From NCBI GenBank assembly GCA_910584005.1, contig CAJTXR010000002.1, positions 186,001-250,000 of the forward strand: a stretch of 64,000 nt of DNA, written 5' to 3'. This DNA is from an uncultured Anaeroplasmataceae bacterium. Its GTDB lineage: Bacteria; Bacillota_I; Bacilli_A; Acholeplasmatales; Anaeroplasmataceae. A model generated the notes under the pieces. It was not told the origin of the DNA, made no database searches, and worked only from the letters and a program-made list of their open reading frames with translations. The first letter of the stretch is position 1; each line of letters begins with the position of its first letter. Of this stretch, positions 1 to 8,603 are shown piece after piece. The translations under genes and the position numbers were made by a program.

Positions 1-299
1 TCCATAGAAAAAAAAGAATTTATTTAAATAATGGAAAACTTTATATAACACTTATTCGCCAAACCAATCGATTTATAAATACTATTGATTTTATTTTATT
101 TATGTTAATTGGTGAAGGCTATAAACATAATATAGAACATTTTGAGGCTTCTAATATGATTATAACCTCAAAAAAAGCAATTCCTTACAATACGGATGGA
201 GAAGGATTACCAAAATTGAGTCGTATTGAAGTAACTGTTCTACCTGAACAAATTGAAATTATCGTTTCAAAAAGAGTATTAAAAAGACATTTTAATTAA
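1..299 (+). CDS. Diacylglycerol kinase-like lipid kinase, C-terminal part (5' end outside window)
   Basis: The reading frame is open from base 3 to the TAA at 297-299, so the start lies before the window. About 98 residues are visible. The tail contains NTDGEGLPKL followed by an alternating hydrophobic strand (IEVTVLPEQIEIIV). This is the usual C-terminal beta-sandwich of the YegS/DagK/BmrU lipid kinase family, where a [DN]GE motif precedes a VLP strand. The family phosphorylates diacylglycerol or related lipids at the inner membrane face. The nucleotide-binding N-terminal domain is not visible, so substrate and activity cannot be judged. A start at the ATG at 102 would remove conserved sequence. 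Confidence 0.6.
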   Translation, partial: HRKKRIYLNNGKLYITLIRQTNRFINTIDFILFMLIGEGYKHNIEHFEASNMIITSKKAIPYNTDGEGLPKLSRIEVTVLPEQIEIIVSKRVLKRHFN

Positions 300-327
300 A
301 TAATAATAGCTTATTTTAGACATACTA
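297..327 (+). promoter_or_regulatory. Possible sigma-G-like promoter for the ger operon
   Basis: TAAATA at 297-302 and CATACTA at 321-327 are separated by 18 bases, close to the forespore sigma-G pattern expected for germination receptors. An overlapping TATAAT lies at 326-331. The start codon at 342 is so close that the leader would be only about 8 nt, which argues against it. Read-through from the upstream gene is the alternative. Confidence 0.25.
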
Positions 328-341
328 TAATTGGTGATAGA

Positions 342-1349
342 ATGACCAAATTATCTAAAGTAAGCTTTTTTTTATTTAGTTCTATATATAGCTACTTGTG
401 GCTAAGAATAATAGTATTTCATTTTTTTTATAATTCATATGGGAATATGGGAATCTATTATATTTTAATTTTTGCGGCCATTATTCTTTTTTTATTATTC
501 CTTATACCAAAAAAAATTATTAATTTTGATTATGAAGAAGTTTTCAAAAAATCTTATTTTAAATATTCTTATTATACGATTCTAATTTTAGAATGTGTAT
601 TTGGGATTACTTTCTCTGTTTATATTCTTTCGGCTTTATTTGTTAAACAATCGTTTATTATTATGCTTTTTTTTATCGCATTTCTAATTTCATTTTTTTC
701 CAAATTGAAAACAAGTGACGTAATGCAAATTGCAACTTTGTTTTGTATTGTTGGATATGGAATATTAACTTTAACTCTGTTTTTTTATCCAGATTTAGAT
801 TTTTCTGTTCTATATCCAAGAAAACTGCCAAGTTTTATTGGGATTCCATTTTTTATTTTTATGTTTTTGGCAGATAATTTTACTTTACTTATTAATAAAA
901 AAGAAATTCAATTTAGTCGTTTAAACTATATTTTAGCTTTATTTTTAGGAGTTGTTTTATTTGGAATTGAGTATTTTATTTTAATTGCGAATGCAGGAGA
1001 TGTTTTATTTAAGAATTTTGAATGGGTGGGATTTATAAGTTTATCTATAGAACCAATCACTCAGTATATTGGTGATTTTGATTTTGCATATATATTTTAC
1101 ATTATGATTTGCTGTATATTTAAATATACTTACAATTTTAGTTTGATTAGAAACAGTACAGAAATATCTCCCAAAATAATGAGTGGAATTATCTTTCTTA
1201 CTATATTTGTATTGGGAATCATTAGTTATAAATTTATACCTATGGGACAAGCAATTATGCTTATTGTAAGTATTTTATTATTGCTGAGCTTTTGTATATT
1301 CTTTTGGTTTATAAAGGAGTGTTATTATGTTAGAAAGACTAAAGAATAA
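342..1349 (+). CDS. gerAB: Spore germination permease subunit, GerAB family
   Basis: Predicted inner spore-membrane transporter-like subunit of a germinant receptor (APC-superfamily spore germination permease). The 335 residues are almost entirely hydrophobic, with about ten membrane segments and short loops. Charged residues are confined to loop positions, which fits the family's usual length of about 360. The ribosome binding site is GGTGAT, five bases from the ATG. The 3' end overlaps gerAA by 23 bases, implying translational coupling. The gene order permease-GerAA-GerAC differs from the common A-B-C order. The assignment rests on topology plus the two diagnostic partners; sequence conservation within this subunit is naturally low. 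Confidence 0.75.
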   Translation: MTKLSKVSFFLFSSIYSYLWLRIIVFHFFYNSYGNMGIYYILIFAAIILFLLFLIPKKIINFDYEEVFKKSYFKYSYYTILILECVFGITFSVYILSALFVKQSFIIMLFFIAFLISFFSKLKTSDVMQIATLFCIVGYGILTLTLFFYPDLDFSVLYPRKLPSFIGIPFFIFMFLADNFTLLINKKEIQFSRLNYILALFLGVVLFGIEYFILIANAGDVLFKNFEWVGFISLSIEPITQYIGDFDFAYIFYIMICCIFKYTYNFSLIRNSTEISPKIMSGIIFLTIFVLGIISYKFIPMGQAIMLIVSILLLLSFCIFFWFIKECYYVRKTKE

Positions 1350-2706
1350 TTATGATATAGTTTACAAAAAAACTAAAGCAAATTGTGTAATCTGTTATCA
1401 AGAACATTTGTGTAATGTTTTGGAATTTATGAAAGACTTTTATCCAAAACTAGTTTTAGATTTGAAAAGCAATGTAGATGAAATATTTCCAGGGATTTGT
1501 AAATCAGTAGAAGCTGATGAGGAAAAATTGGTTCAGCTTGTTTTTTCAGGCTTGTTGTTAGTAGAAAGAAATCATAAATTTTATGTTTTTGATTTATCTA
1601 AAACGCCTTCTAGAACCACAGGTGATTCTATTGCTGAACCAGAAAACGTATTTGGATCTAGGGATGGCTTTGTTGAAAATTTTAAAGAAAATATTGCATT
1701 AATTCGAACACGAGTTAAGGATGATAAATTGCAAATTGATGCAGTAGATGTAGGCAGAAGGAGTAAAACAATTGTTTCTGTTTTATCTATTCAGGATATC
1801 CATAATGAGCAAATCAAAAAAAAGATTATTGCACAATTAAAAGAAATTGATATAGATGCAATTATTTCTATAGAGGATTTAATGGCTTATTTCAAAAGGA
1901 AAAACTTATTTCCTTCCTATCATTACATTGGTACTCCAGATACAGCATGTCGAAGATTATATAATGGTGAATTTTTGATTGTTATTGATCGAATATGCAT
2001 TGTAGTAAGCATTCCAACGACTCTCGCATATGCCTCAAGATTAAAGATTGATGGAATTAATATTCCTTTATTTTCAGTATTTGAACGTACTTTTGTTTTA
2101 ATTTCTACGATTTTCTCTATCTTTTTTTGTGGATTGTTAAGTGCATTTACGACCTTTCAAATGGATAGTTTATCCTTGACGGTATTATCGACTCTAAAGA
2201 TATCTCAAATGGGAATTTATTTACCAATATTTGTAGAAATATTAATTGTATTAGGTATGTTTGAATTATATTATTTAATTGGGTTTCGTCAGTCTAAAAT
2301 TACAGTTTCTTCAACAATTGTTCTGATTGGTGGTTTAATTGTTGGTCAAAATTTAATTTCTTCTGGAATTGCAGGGGTATTTATTATGACAGCAACCGCA
2401 ATATGCTTTTTATTGTCTTTTGTGGTGAGTTCAAATGTAACAAATATAATTGCAATCGCAATTGCAAGATTGTTTATTCTTTTTTCTTCGTTAGTTTTTG
2501 GCTTGTTTGGAGTCGTAATCGCAAGTGTTTTTTTAGCGTATTTCCTTTATAATCAACAAACATTAGGGGTTCGTTATTTTTACCCATTTCTTCCATTTGA
2601 TATAAAAGGAATTCATAAATTTTTCTTATCCTCTTCAGACTTGAAAGTTGATCGAAGAGAACCACCACTTCAAGTACAAAATAAGAAGAGGAGGAAATTG
2701 ATATGA
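1327..2706 (+). CDS. gerAA: Spore germination protein, GerA/SpoVAF family (GerAA subunit)
   Basis: Large subunit of a nutrient germinant receptor, 459 residues. Residues 1 to about 235 form a soluble cytoplasmic part ending in the family pattern of a short acidic/basic stretch, EFLIVIDR and a buried strand. Residues from about 245 to 430 hold four to five membrane segments, including the recognisable GLIVGQNLISSGIAG segment (family consensus GxxVIGqAaVxAgI). It overlaps gerAB by 23 bases, and its TGA overlaps the gerAC ATG (ATGA at 2703-2706). With gerAB and gerAC it would form the complex that triggers exit from dormancy. Confidence 0.88.
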   Translation: MLERLKNNYDIVYKKTKANCVICYQEHLCNVLEFMKDFYPKLVLDLKSNVDEIFPGICKSVEADEEKLVQLVFSGLLLVERNHKFYVFDLSKTPSRTTGDSIAEPENVFGSRDGFVENFKENIALIRTRVKDDKLQIDAVDVGRRSKTIVSVLSIQDIHNEQIKKKIIAQLKEIDIDAIISIEDLMAYFKRKNLFPSYHYIGTPDTACRRLYNGEFLIVIDRICIVVSIPTTLAYASRLKIDGINIPLFSVFERTFVLISTIFSIFFCGLLSAFTTFQMDSLSLTVLSTLKISQMGIYLPIFVEILIVLGMFELYYLIGFRQSKITVSSTIVLIGGLIVGQNLISSGIAGVFIMTATAICFLLSFVVSSNVTNIIAIAIARLFILFSSLVFGLFGVVIASVFLAYFLYNQQTLGVRYFYPFLPFDIKGIHKFFLSSSDLKVDRREPPLQVQNKKRRKLI

Positions 2707-3710
2707 GAAAATTCAAACTTGTAGTCTTAAGTTTCTTTTGTTTTCTATTGGTTGGATGTTCAAATGCATTTGATATCTCTAAAATTCTTTTTATTGCTAG
2801 TATAGGTATTGAAAAGGGAGAAGATAAAACATATAGTGGGTATTTTTATTTACCTTTAAGTAGTGATATAGGAAAAACGGATAGTGCTGAAAATAAGGGG
2901 AAGGGACAATATGCTAAGGTTAGTGGGAATAGTATTCCAGATTTATTCAAAAATGTAGATATAACCTCTTCTTTAAAAATGAATTTTAGACATGTTTCTA
3001 GTATTGTTTTAAAAGATGATTTAGTTACCGATTCGTTTATTCGTGAATTTATAGACTTTATTAAATATTCTTTGGAGATTGATTTTAATTGCTATTTATT
3101 TACAACAAAAGAAAAGCTAAAAGATATTTATGAATTTGAAAATCCAAATCAAGAAAGTGTTTTAAATTCAATGCTGGTTTCCACGGCAGATGTAAAGGAT
3201 ATCTATTTGGTGGCAAAGCCTATGCATTTTTTAGAATTTTCTAGACGTTATTTTTCAGATCGTTCTTTGTTTTTACCGTACTTAGATGTAGAAGAAATTT
3301 GGTCAGTGGATGGAAGCAAGGTTAAAAATTGTTATTGTGTAAATGCCCTATATTTTTATCAAGGGACTCAAAAAAAAGTTATTGAAAATCCTGGAAGTCC
3401 TTATTTAACCACAACTAAAAAATTTGATGATTTGATTGAGGATGCATCTGTTTCATTTAAGAATTATAAGATAAAGGTAAAATATAATGAAATTGCTAGT
3501 TTATCTGTTCATTTTGATTATGAGATATATCAAAGCCAAAAGATGATAACAGAAGATCAAATTAAAAATTATATTAAAAATCGAATTACAAATTATTTAA
3601 AAGAGTATCAGGATATGGATCCTTTAGATTTAAAATATTATGCCACTTTAAAAAATAAAGTATATTCCTATGAAGAATTGCCAATCCATTTTGATGTAAA
3701 ATTAAACTGA
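2703..3710 (+). CDS. gerAC: Spore germination lipoprotein, GerAC family
   Basis: Third subunit of the germinant receptor, 335 residues. It has a lipoprotein signal peptide (basic MRKFK, hydrophobic core, lipobox LVGC with Cys19), so it should be anchored on the outer leaflet of the inner spore membrane. The body matches the family pattern: an early GIEKGEDKTYSGYFYLPL strand pair, a central domain with FRHVSSIVLKDDL (family: hlxxivvse), and a C-terminal beta domain. It starts inside the gerAA stop (ATGA). Its last nine bases overlap, tail to tail, the 3' end of the minus-strand gene at 3702-4628; no terminator hairpin separates them. Confidence 0.85.
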   Translation: MRKFKLVVLSFFCFLLVGCSNAFDISKILFIASIGIEKGEDKTYSGYFYLPLSSDIGKTDSAENKGKGQYAKVSGNSIPDLFKNVDITSSLKMNFRHVSSIVLKDDLVTDSFIREFIDFIKYSLEIDFNCYLFTTKEKLKDIYEFENPNQESVLNSMLVSTADVKDIYLVAKPMHFLEFSRRYFSDRSLFLPYLDVEEIWSVDGSKVKNCYCVNALYFYQGTQKKVIENPGSPYLTTTKKFDDLIEDASVSFKNYKIKVKYNEIASLSVHFDYEIYQSQKMITEDQIKNYIKNRITNYLKEYQDMDPLDLKYYATLKNKVYSYEELPIHFDVKLN

Positions 3711-4628
3711 TTTTCTTTTTCTATATATGACATACAAGATTAGGATAAGAACGGATAAAACTCCTAATGTAATTAAAATAGTAATAGTGGTTTTTTGCTT
3801 ATTTTGATTTTCTATTTTAATATTTAATTTACCATGATAAATATCAGTACGGTTTGGATATTTTATGGTAAAAGTAATTGTATATATTCCTGCTTTTTTA
3901 GCAGAAAAGAAATTGCTTTGGGTAGAGATTGATTCATAATTTGAATCAATCTCATTTTCTTTTAAAAACATTGTTATAATTTCTTCGGGGGTCAATTTTA
4001 AATTAGTTAAGACAATTTCATTAGGAATGTAGTAATCAAAGATGGTTTTAGTTAAATGAATTGGAAGGTAAATTTTATTTGAGAGATTTCCAGAAGAATC
4101 TAATGCATAAATCAAAAGTTGATAATCTCCTGCTTCTGTTAATGCATCAAAATCATTGAGAATGAACTCACTTGCCTCTTGATCATAATTATCTATGAAT
4201 TTGATATGTTTTGTAATATCTTCCTTTTGTAATGGTGTATCTAAATTATGCTCTAACTTGTCTATATCTAATTCAATTTGGGGAGCCTCAAAATCTATCA
4301 CCCAAATGTAATCTAACTGATGAATTTCTTGGAAAGAACTACTTAGAGTTATACGTAATTCATATTTTTTTACGATACAGGAGAATTCAGAATACTCTGT
4401 TTCAAAAACTAAAGAATTATTTATATTTTCATTGTTAGGAAATATTGTACGATATTTCCTTTGAATTTCTTCTAAAGGAGTGGGATGATTTATATCAACA
4501 ATATGAAAATATGCATATTGGGTTTCTGTTTCTTTTGCAGAAGTAGAAATGCCAAAACAATTGAATAAAATAAAGATAATAAAACTTATTTTTATCATAA
4601 AACTAAAGTTTAATCCCTGCTTCTTCAA
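3702..4628 (-). CDS. Membrane-anchored Ig-like (DUF5011-type) surface protein
   Basis: Unrecognised surface protein of 308 residues. It has an N-terminal signal peptide (hydrophobic to about residue 30), two beta-rich domains, and a C-terminal membrane segment (about 280-300) followed by the positive tail YRKRKSV, giving a type I topology facing outward. Residues about 110-195 follow the DUF5011/Cry22Aa Ig-like pattern: WVIDFEAPQIELD, a DNYD turn, then GDYQLLIYALDSSGNLSNK. The start overlaps the 3' end of the next upstream minus-strand gene by 26 bases, so the two are translationally coupled and probably partners. It ends inside the converging gerAC stop. Function is unknown; adhesion or cell-wall association is a guess. 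Confidence 0.65.
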   Translation of the reverse strand: MKKQGLNFSFMIKISFIIFILFNCFGISTSAKETETQYAYFHIVDINHPTPLEEIQRKYRTIFPNNENINNSLVFETEYSEFSCIVKKYELRITLSSSFQEIHQLDYIWVIDFEAPQIELDIDKLEHNLDTPLQKEDITKHIKFIDNYDQEASEFILNDFDALTEAGDYQLLIYALDSSGNLSNKIYLPIHLTKTIFDYYIPNEIVLTNLKLTPEEIITMFLKENEIDSNYESISTQSNFFSAKKAGIYTITFTIKYPNRTDIYHGKLNIKIENQNKQKTTITILITLGVLSVLILILYVIYRKRKSV

Positions 4629-5931
4629 GTAAAGCTAGAATTTCTTTTGGTGTATATTCTTTCGTTGGATCTAAATAAAGAACATCAGTAACATATATAA
4701 TAGGTGCAATGGTGTCCCGATAATCATAAGGAATATCAATTATGGTAGGATTTCCGGATTGATCTTGAACTTTAACTTTTATATTATAGATTTGTCCAGC
4801 CTTTCCTGAACAGGTGTTTTCAATTATTTCAATATCATCAACAGAAATCGTTGTATCATAATTATCTTCAACCTCTAAGAAAGATAAGATTTCGTTATTA
4901 GTCAGTTCTTTATTCGTAATAATTCGGTCCATATTATTTTTGATTTTTATCGTTGGTGGAATTCGATCTTTTACATGTAAGATGATTTCTTTTTTTTCAG
5001 ATTCATTATTACTAGAATCAAATGCTGTTAGTCCTAAGCGGTATTGTCCAATTTGATTCGTAGAAAAATTTTGGGGGTAATCCCATTGTTTTCTAATTTT
5101 AGAAGTTGGTGTATAATTATCTTCAATATTAAAATATGATTCTGCATCTTTGATATCATAAGAGGATCCTACATCAATAATTATCTCTTCTTGAGATAAA
5201 GTTATAATGGGGCAATCAAAATCCACTACAGAAATTATATCTACAGCACTCGTTTGATTTTGGGCTGAATCTATTGCGGTAACCAAAATAAAGTAAGTTC
5301 CTACATGAAGATTATCTAAAGTATAATTAGAGTAGAAGGATAAAGGTTCAATAATTTCTGCATTATCTGTTACAGAATATTTTTTTTGTATATCTTCTAA
5401 AGATTTAGGCTGAGATACATTAATAATATGTGTCTTATGCCCTGCAAGTTGGATATTTTGATACTCCTTTTTCGTTTTCGCCCATACAGCATAGACTTCA
5501 CTAATATCTTCTTTAGGATAAAATACGGCCTGGCTGTTTACTTGTAGAATGTATCCTTTATAACGAAATGGTTGGGAGATGTTTTTAAATTCATTTAATA
5601 AATTTTGAAAAATAGTAGAATATTGACTTTGGTTCTCTGAACTAATTTTCATCATGTTTAATATATTTTCTACGGATAAGGTTGCAGGATCTTGTTGGAT
5701 CTCATAATATTTAATATCGCCTTTAAAATATTGTTCTGACATTATTTGGTTTGTAGAAGAGATGAGATAAAATCCAGCATCTAAACATATAAAATCATTT
5801 GAGTCAAACGCTCGGTCTTCACAGTATAATTCATAAGATTCAATTGAGATGGCTTCTGCTGTAATCGAACGTCTTATATTCCAGCAGAATATAAAATAAA
5901 TAATTGATAACAAAAATAAAATTTTTTTCAT
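4603..5931 (-). CDS. Secreted multi-domain Ig-like (DUF5011-type) protein
   Basis: Secreted protein of 442 residues with a signal peptide (MKKILFLLSIIYFIFCWNIR) and no C-terminal membrane anchor. After a poorly recognised N-terminal region there are repeated Ig-like units. Each has a DxxxPxI strand start (VDFDCPIITL, KDRIPPTIKI, RDTIAPIIYV), a DNYD/DNYT turn, and a closing strand with D-S/Q-x-x-N. The last unit is cut short soon after it begins (GIKL), as though the neighbouring downstream gene continued it; the two reading frames overlap by 26 bases. A frameshift splitting one ancestral gene is possible, but the downstream gene has its own complete signal peptide, so two proteins are more likely. 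Confidence 0.65.
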   Translation of the reverse strand: MKKILFLLSIIYFIFCWNIRRSITAEAISIESYELYCEDRAFDSNDFICLDAGFYLISSTNQIMSEQYFKGDIKYYEIQQDPATLSVENILNMMKISSENQSQYSTIFQNLLNEFKNISQPFRYKGYILQVNSQAVFYPKEDISEVYAVWAKTKKEYQNIQLAGHKTHIINVSQPKSLEDIQKKYSVTDNAEIIEPLSFYSNYTLDNLHVGTYFILVTAIDSAQNQTSAVDIISVVDFDCPIITLSQEEIIIDVGSSYDIKDAESYFNIEDNYTPTSKIRKQWDYPQNFSTNQIGQYRLGLTAFDSSNNESEKKEIILHVKDRIPPTIKIKNNMDRIITNKELTNNEILSFLEVEDNYDTTISVDDIEIIENTCSGKAGQIYNIKVKVQDQSGNPTIIDIPYDYRDTIAPIIYVTDVLYLDPTKEYTPKEILALLEEAGIKL

Positions 5932-6025
5932 GTTAATTTCCTTTCTTTTTAATTTTTTTGTTTCATTAAATAGTTCCCGTAAAATAGGAAATTTTTAAAA
6001 TAATATTTTTATTCTTTTATTTTTC

Positions 6026-6054
6026 TTTATTTTTCGACATTTATTCAGTATAAT
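6026..6054 (+). promoter_or_regulatory. Candidate promoter of the OB-fold lipoprotein gene
   Basis: TATAAT at 6049-6054 with TTTATT 17 bases upstream (6026-6031). The -35 is weak. The SD AAGGAAGGAG sits just before the ATG at 6081. Confidence 0.4.
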
Positions 6055-6080
6055 AAAATTATAAGGAAGGAGAAAGAGGT

Positions 6081-8306
6081 ATGAGAATTAAAAAAGTATT
6101 TTTAAGTTTTATTTTAACAATTGTTCTGAGTTTGGGTTTGATTTCATGTGATAAAAAGAATACTTCATTTGATGTCATTTTTCAAGTGTCTGAAGGAGAT
6201 GTTTATAAAACAATCACAACTGAGGCTGGTAAAATAGAAAAACCAGAGGATCCTAAAAAAGAGGGGTACATGTTTGTAGGGTGGTATACAGATAAAGAAG
6301 GAAACCATGCATTTAACTTTGAAAAAGATAATGTTGGTACTAAAACTACCTTGTATGCCAAATGGGAAAAGATATTAACTTGTGCAGAAGCAAACGAATT
6401 GTGTGCAGAAGCAGGGTATAAATCAAATAAACGAATATATGTGCGTGGAACGATTTTAGAAATTTCTAATCCAACCTATGGGGAAATGACTATAGAAGAT
6501 GAAACAGGTTCTTTGTATGTTTATGGAACTTATAGTAGTGATGGTGTGAAAAGGTATAGTGAGTTGGATGAGAAACCTTATGCAGGAGATGAGGTTTTAT
6601 TATATGGGTTACTAGAAAATTTTGAAGGTAAGCCAGAGTTAAAAAGTGCATGGATTAAAGAATTTGTCCATAATGAAGAGGAATTTAATGAGGCTGATTA
6701 TAATGCAGTAACAATTCATGCCGCACGAGATGCTGCCAAAGGCGATAAGGTAATCCTTACAGGTGTTGTTGCTAGAATCACTTACGCAACAGGAAAAATT
6801 CCAAGTGGATTCTATTTAGTTGATGAAACGAACTCTATTTATGTTTATGATTCTCAAATTGCACCACGTGTTGCGGTAGGAAACAAAATTAAGATTGCTG
6901 CTACTAAGGATTATTGGATCTTAGATACGGAAGTAGAAAATGCAACTAAGTTTAATTATAAAGGGTGCTGTCAGGTTACAAAGGCTCATCTATTAAGTAA
7001 TGATGAAGGAAAGAATGAATTTAATAAGAATTGGATTCAAACCTCTACGGTGAAAGAAATTATGGATACTCCAGTAACTGAAAATATTACTACAACGATT
7101 TACAAAGTAAATGCTTTGGTTAAGAAATCAGAAGGTACTGGATTTGTTAATTATTATTTTGATGATATAGATGGGGCTACTGGTTCATATACTTATACTC
7201 AGTGCAATGGAAGTGATTTTGCTTGGTTAGATGAGTTTGATGGAAAAATTTGTACAGTGTATTTATCTGCAATTAATGCAAAATCTTCAGCTTCTGGCTG
7301 TTCTTGGCGGTTTATTCCTATTGAAGTAAAAGATGAAGGCTATACATTTGATCCTAAGGATGCTCCTAAATTTGCAGTAGATTATTTTGGCGTAGATCAA
7401 TTCTTAACTTCTTATATGAGTGATCCATCTTTAGAATTAATTACTACAGTTTCTTCTCAGCTTTTAAATATTTCAGATGTAAAATTAACTTATACTTCAA
7501 GTGATACAAATAAGATTATATTTAAAGAAGAAAATCAAAAACTCGTTATGCATGCTCTTGCAGAAGGAAAAGTGAAAATTAAAATTACTGCAAGTTATTT
7601 AACATATGAGTATTCTAAAGAAATTGAAATTACTGTTGAACACTTTGATATCCCAGAAACGATTAGTGTAAAAGAAGCTATTGATGCAGATGCAATTACA
7701 GATGGAGGCACGGAAGTAATTGTACGTGGCATCGTGGGACCTTCCTTAGTTAATCGAGATGGTTTTTATTTAATTGATTCAACAGGTGTAATAGCTATCA
7801 CAACTAGTAAAGATGTTTTATCTAAAGTTAATCTAGGAAATGAAGTTATTTTAAAGGGTAAAAGAACCTTATTTGGACATGAAGGAAATTCCTTTGGTCA
7901 ATCCGTTTTATTAGATTGTTCTTTGGTAATTAATTTTTATGGAAATACGGCTTATGCTAAAGATACTTTTGATCATACAAAAACATTAGAAGACTTGATT
8001 AGCTTAAGTACAGCTGAAGATCATACCACACAAGTATATGTTGTAGACGTGACTATAGAAGTTGTCGAAGCGGATCGGTTTTCAAATCTTTATTTAGTTT
8101 CTCCTACGAATTCTGAGAAGAAAATGCAATTGTATACATCTAGTGCTTCTCAATATAATTGGCTAAAAAAATATGCAGGACAGACAATTCAAATTGAATT
8201 GGCATTATGTAATTGGAATAAGAAAAATCCATTTAAAGGGTGTGTGTTGTCTGCGAAAGATGCGAATGGAAATGTTGAATATAATGTATTAAATTTCCCT
8301 AAATAA
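6081..8306 (+). CDS. InlB-repeat / OB-fold / Ig-like surface lipoprotein
   Basis: Large lipoprotein of 741 residues with an N-terminal signal peptide and lipobox (LISC, Cys24). Residues about 30-95 form one InlB B-repeat (Listeria-Bacteroides repeat, Flg_new), with the signature GYMFVGWYTD and TTLYAKW. This is followed by OB-fold-like modules (RIYVRGTILEISN...TIEDETGSLYVYG; a second near VILTGVVARIT...GFYLVDETNSIYVYD; another near EVIVRGIVG...GFYLIDSTGVIAI), resembling the nucleic-acid-binding OB domains of YhcR-type secreted nucleases. An Ig-like Big_2-type stretch lies at about 455-530. No nuclease catalytic domain is visible. It may bind extracellular nucleic acid or sugar at the cell surface; that is inference. 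It has its own promoter and a bidirectional terminator. Confidence 0.7.
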   Translation: MRIKKVFLSFILTIVLSLGLISCDKKNTSFDVIFQVSEGDVYKTITTEAGKIEKPEDPKKEGYMFVGWYTDKEGNHAFNFEKDNVGTKTTLYAKWEKILTCAEANELCAEAGYKSNKRIYVRGTILEISNPTYGEMTIEDETGSLYVYGTYSSDGVKRYSELDEKPYAGDEVLLYGLLENFEGKPELKSAWIKEFVHNEEEFNEADYNAVTIHAARDAAKGDKVILTGVVARITYATGKIPSGFYLVDETNSIYVYDSQIAPRVAVGNKIKIAATKDYWILDTEVENATKFNYKGCCQVTKAHLLSNDEGKNEFNKNWIQTSTVKEIMDTPVTENITTTIYKVNALVKKSEGTGFVNYYFDDIDGATGSYTYTQCNGSDFAWLDEFDGKICTVYLSAINAKSSASGCSWRFIPIEVKDEGYTFDPKDAPKFAVDYFGVDQFLTSYMSDPSLELITTVSSQLLNISDVKLTYTSSDTNKIIFKEENQKLVMHALAEGKVKIKITASYLTYEYSKEIEITVEHFDIPETISVKEAIDADAITDGGTEVIVRGIVGPSLVNRDGFYLIDSTGVIAITTSKDVLSKVNLGNEVILKGKRTLFGHEGNSFGQSVLLDCSLVINFYGNTAYAKDTFDHTKTLEDLISLSTAEDHTTQVYVVDVTIEVVEADRFSNLYLVSPTNSEKKMQLYTSSASQYNWLKKYAGQTIQIELALCNWNKKNPFKGCVLSAKDANGNVEYNVLNFPK

Positions 8307-8320
8307 AATTTTATATTAAG

Positions 8321-8363
8321 AATAAACCCCTTGTCATCTGTAAAAGAACAAGGGGTTTATTTA
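8321..8363. terminator. Bidirectional rho-independent terminator
   Basis: A 14-bp perfect stem AATAAACCCCTTGT / ACAAGGGGTTTATT (8321-8334 with 8349-8362) has A- and T-rich flanks on both sides. It lies between the converging lipoprotein and barstar genes. Confidence 0.85.
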
Positions 8364-8603
8364 TTTTACTATTATATTTTTATTTTCTTTTGTAATAATC
8401 TCTAGGGTTTCTTTTAAAGCATTCCAATCCTCATAATACTCTTTATTGTTAATTAGAATCTGTAGGGGTTCTTTGATAAAGGTAAGGACATCAATAAGGG
8501 CATCATAATTCATTCCATATAGCTCATCCATTTGAGTGGAGAGGAAACATAATAATTTTTCTTTAGTTTTATACTTTTTTAAATCAATTCTTAATTTTTT
8601 CAT
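8361..8603 (-). CDS. Barstar-family ribonuclease inhibitor
   Basis: Cytoplasmic inhibitor and immunity protein for the barnase-type RNase encoded immediately upstream. At 80 residues it is close to barstar (about 90). The diagnostic helix reads LYGMNYDALIDVLTF, matching barstar YYGENLDALWDCLTG. The two key aspartates that plug the barnase active site fall at D34 and D38, with Tyr29 also kept. It overlaps the RNase stop codon by four bases (ATGA read on the minus strand), so expression is coupled to the toxin. Having the inhibitor second is the usual toxin-then-antidote order for secreted RNases. The family call is firm because both partners are recognisable. Confidence 0.88.
   Translation of the reverse strand: MKKLRIDLKKYKTKEKLLCFLSTQMDELYGMNYDALIDVLTFIKEPLQILINNKEYYEDWNALKETLEIITKENKNIIVK

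Noticed and set aside
3702..5931. The two Ig-domain genes as one frameshifted gene
   Set aside because: The downstream gene has its own full signal peptide and C-terminal anchor, so two coupled genes are more likely; kept as a possibility.
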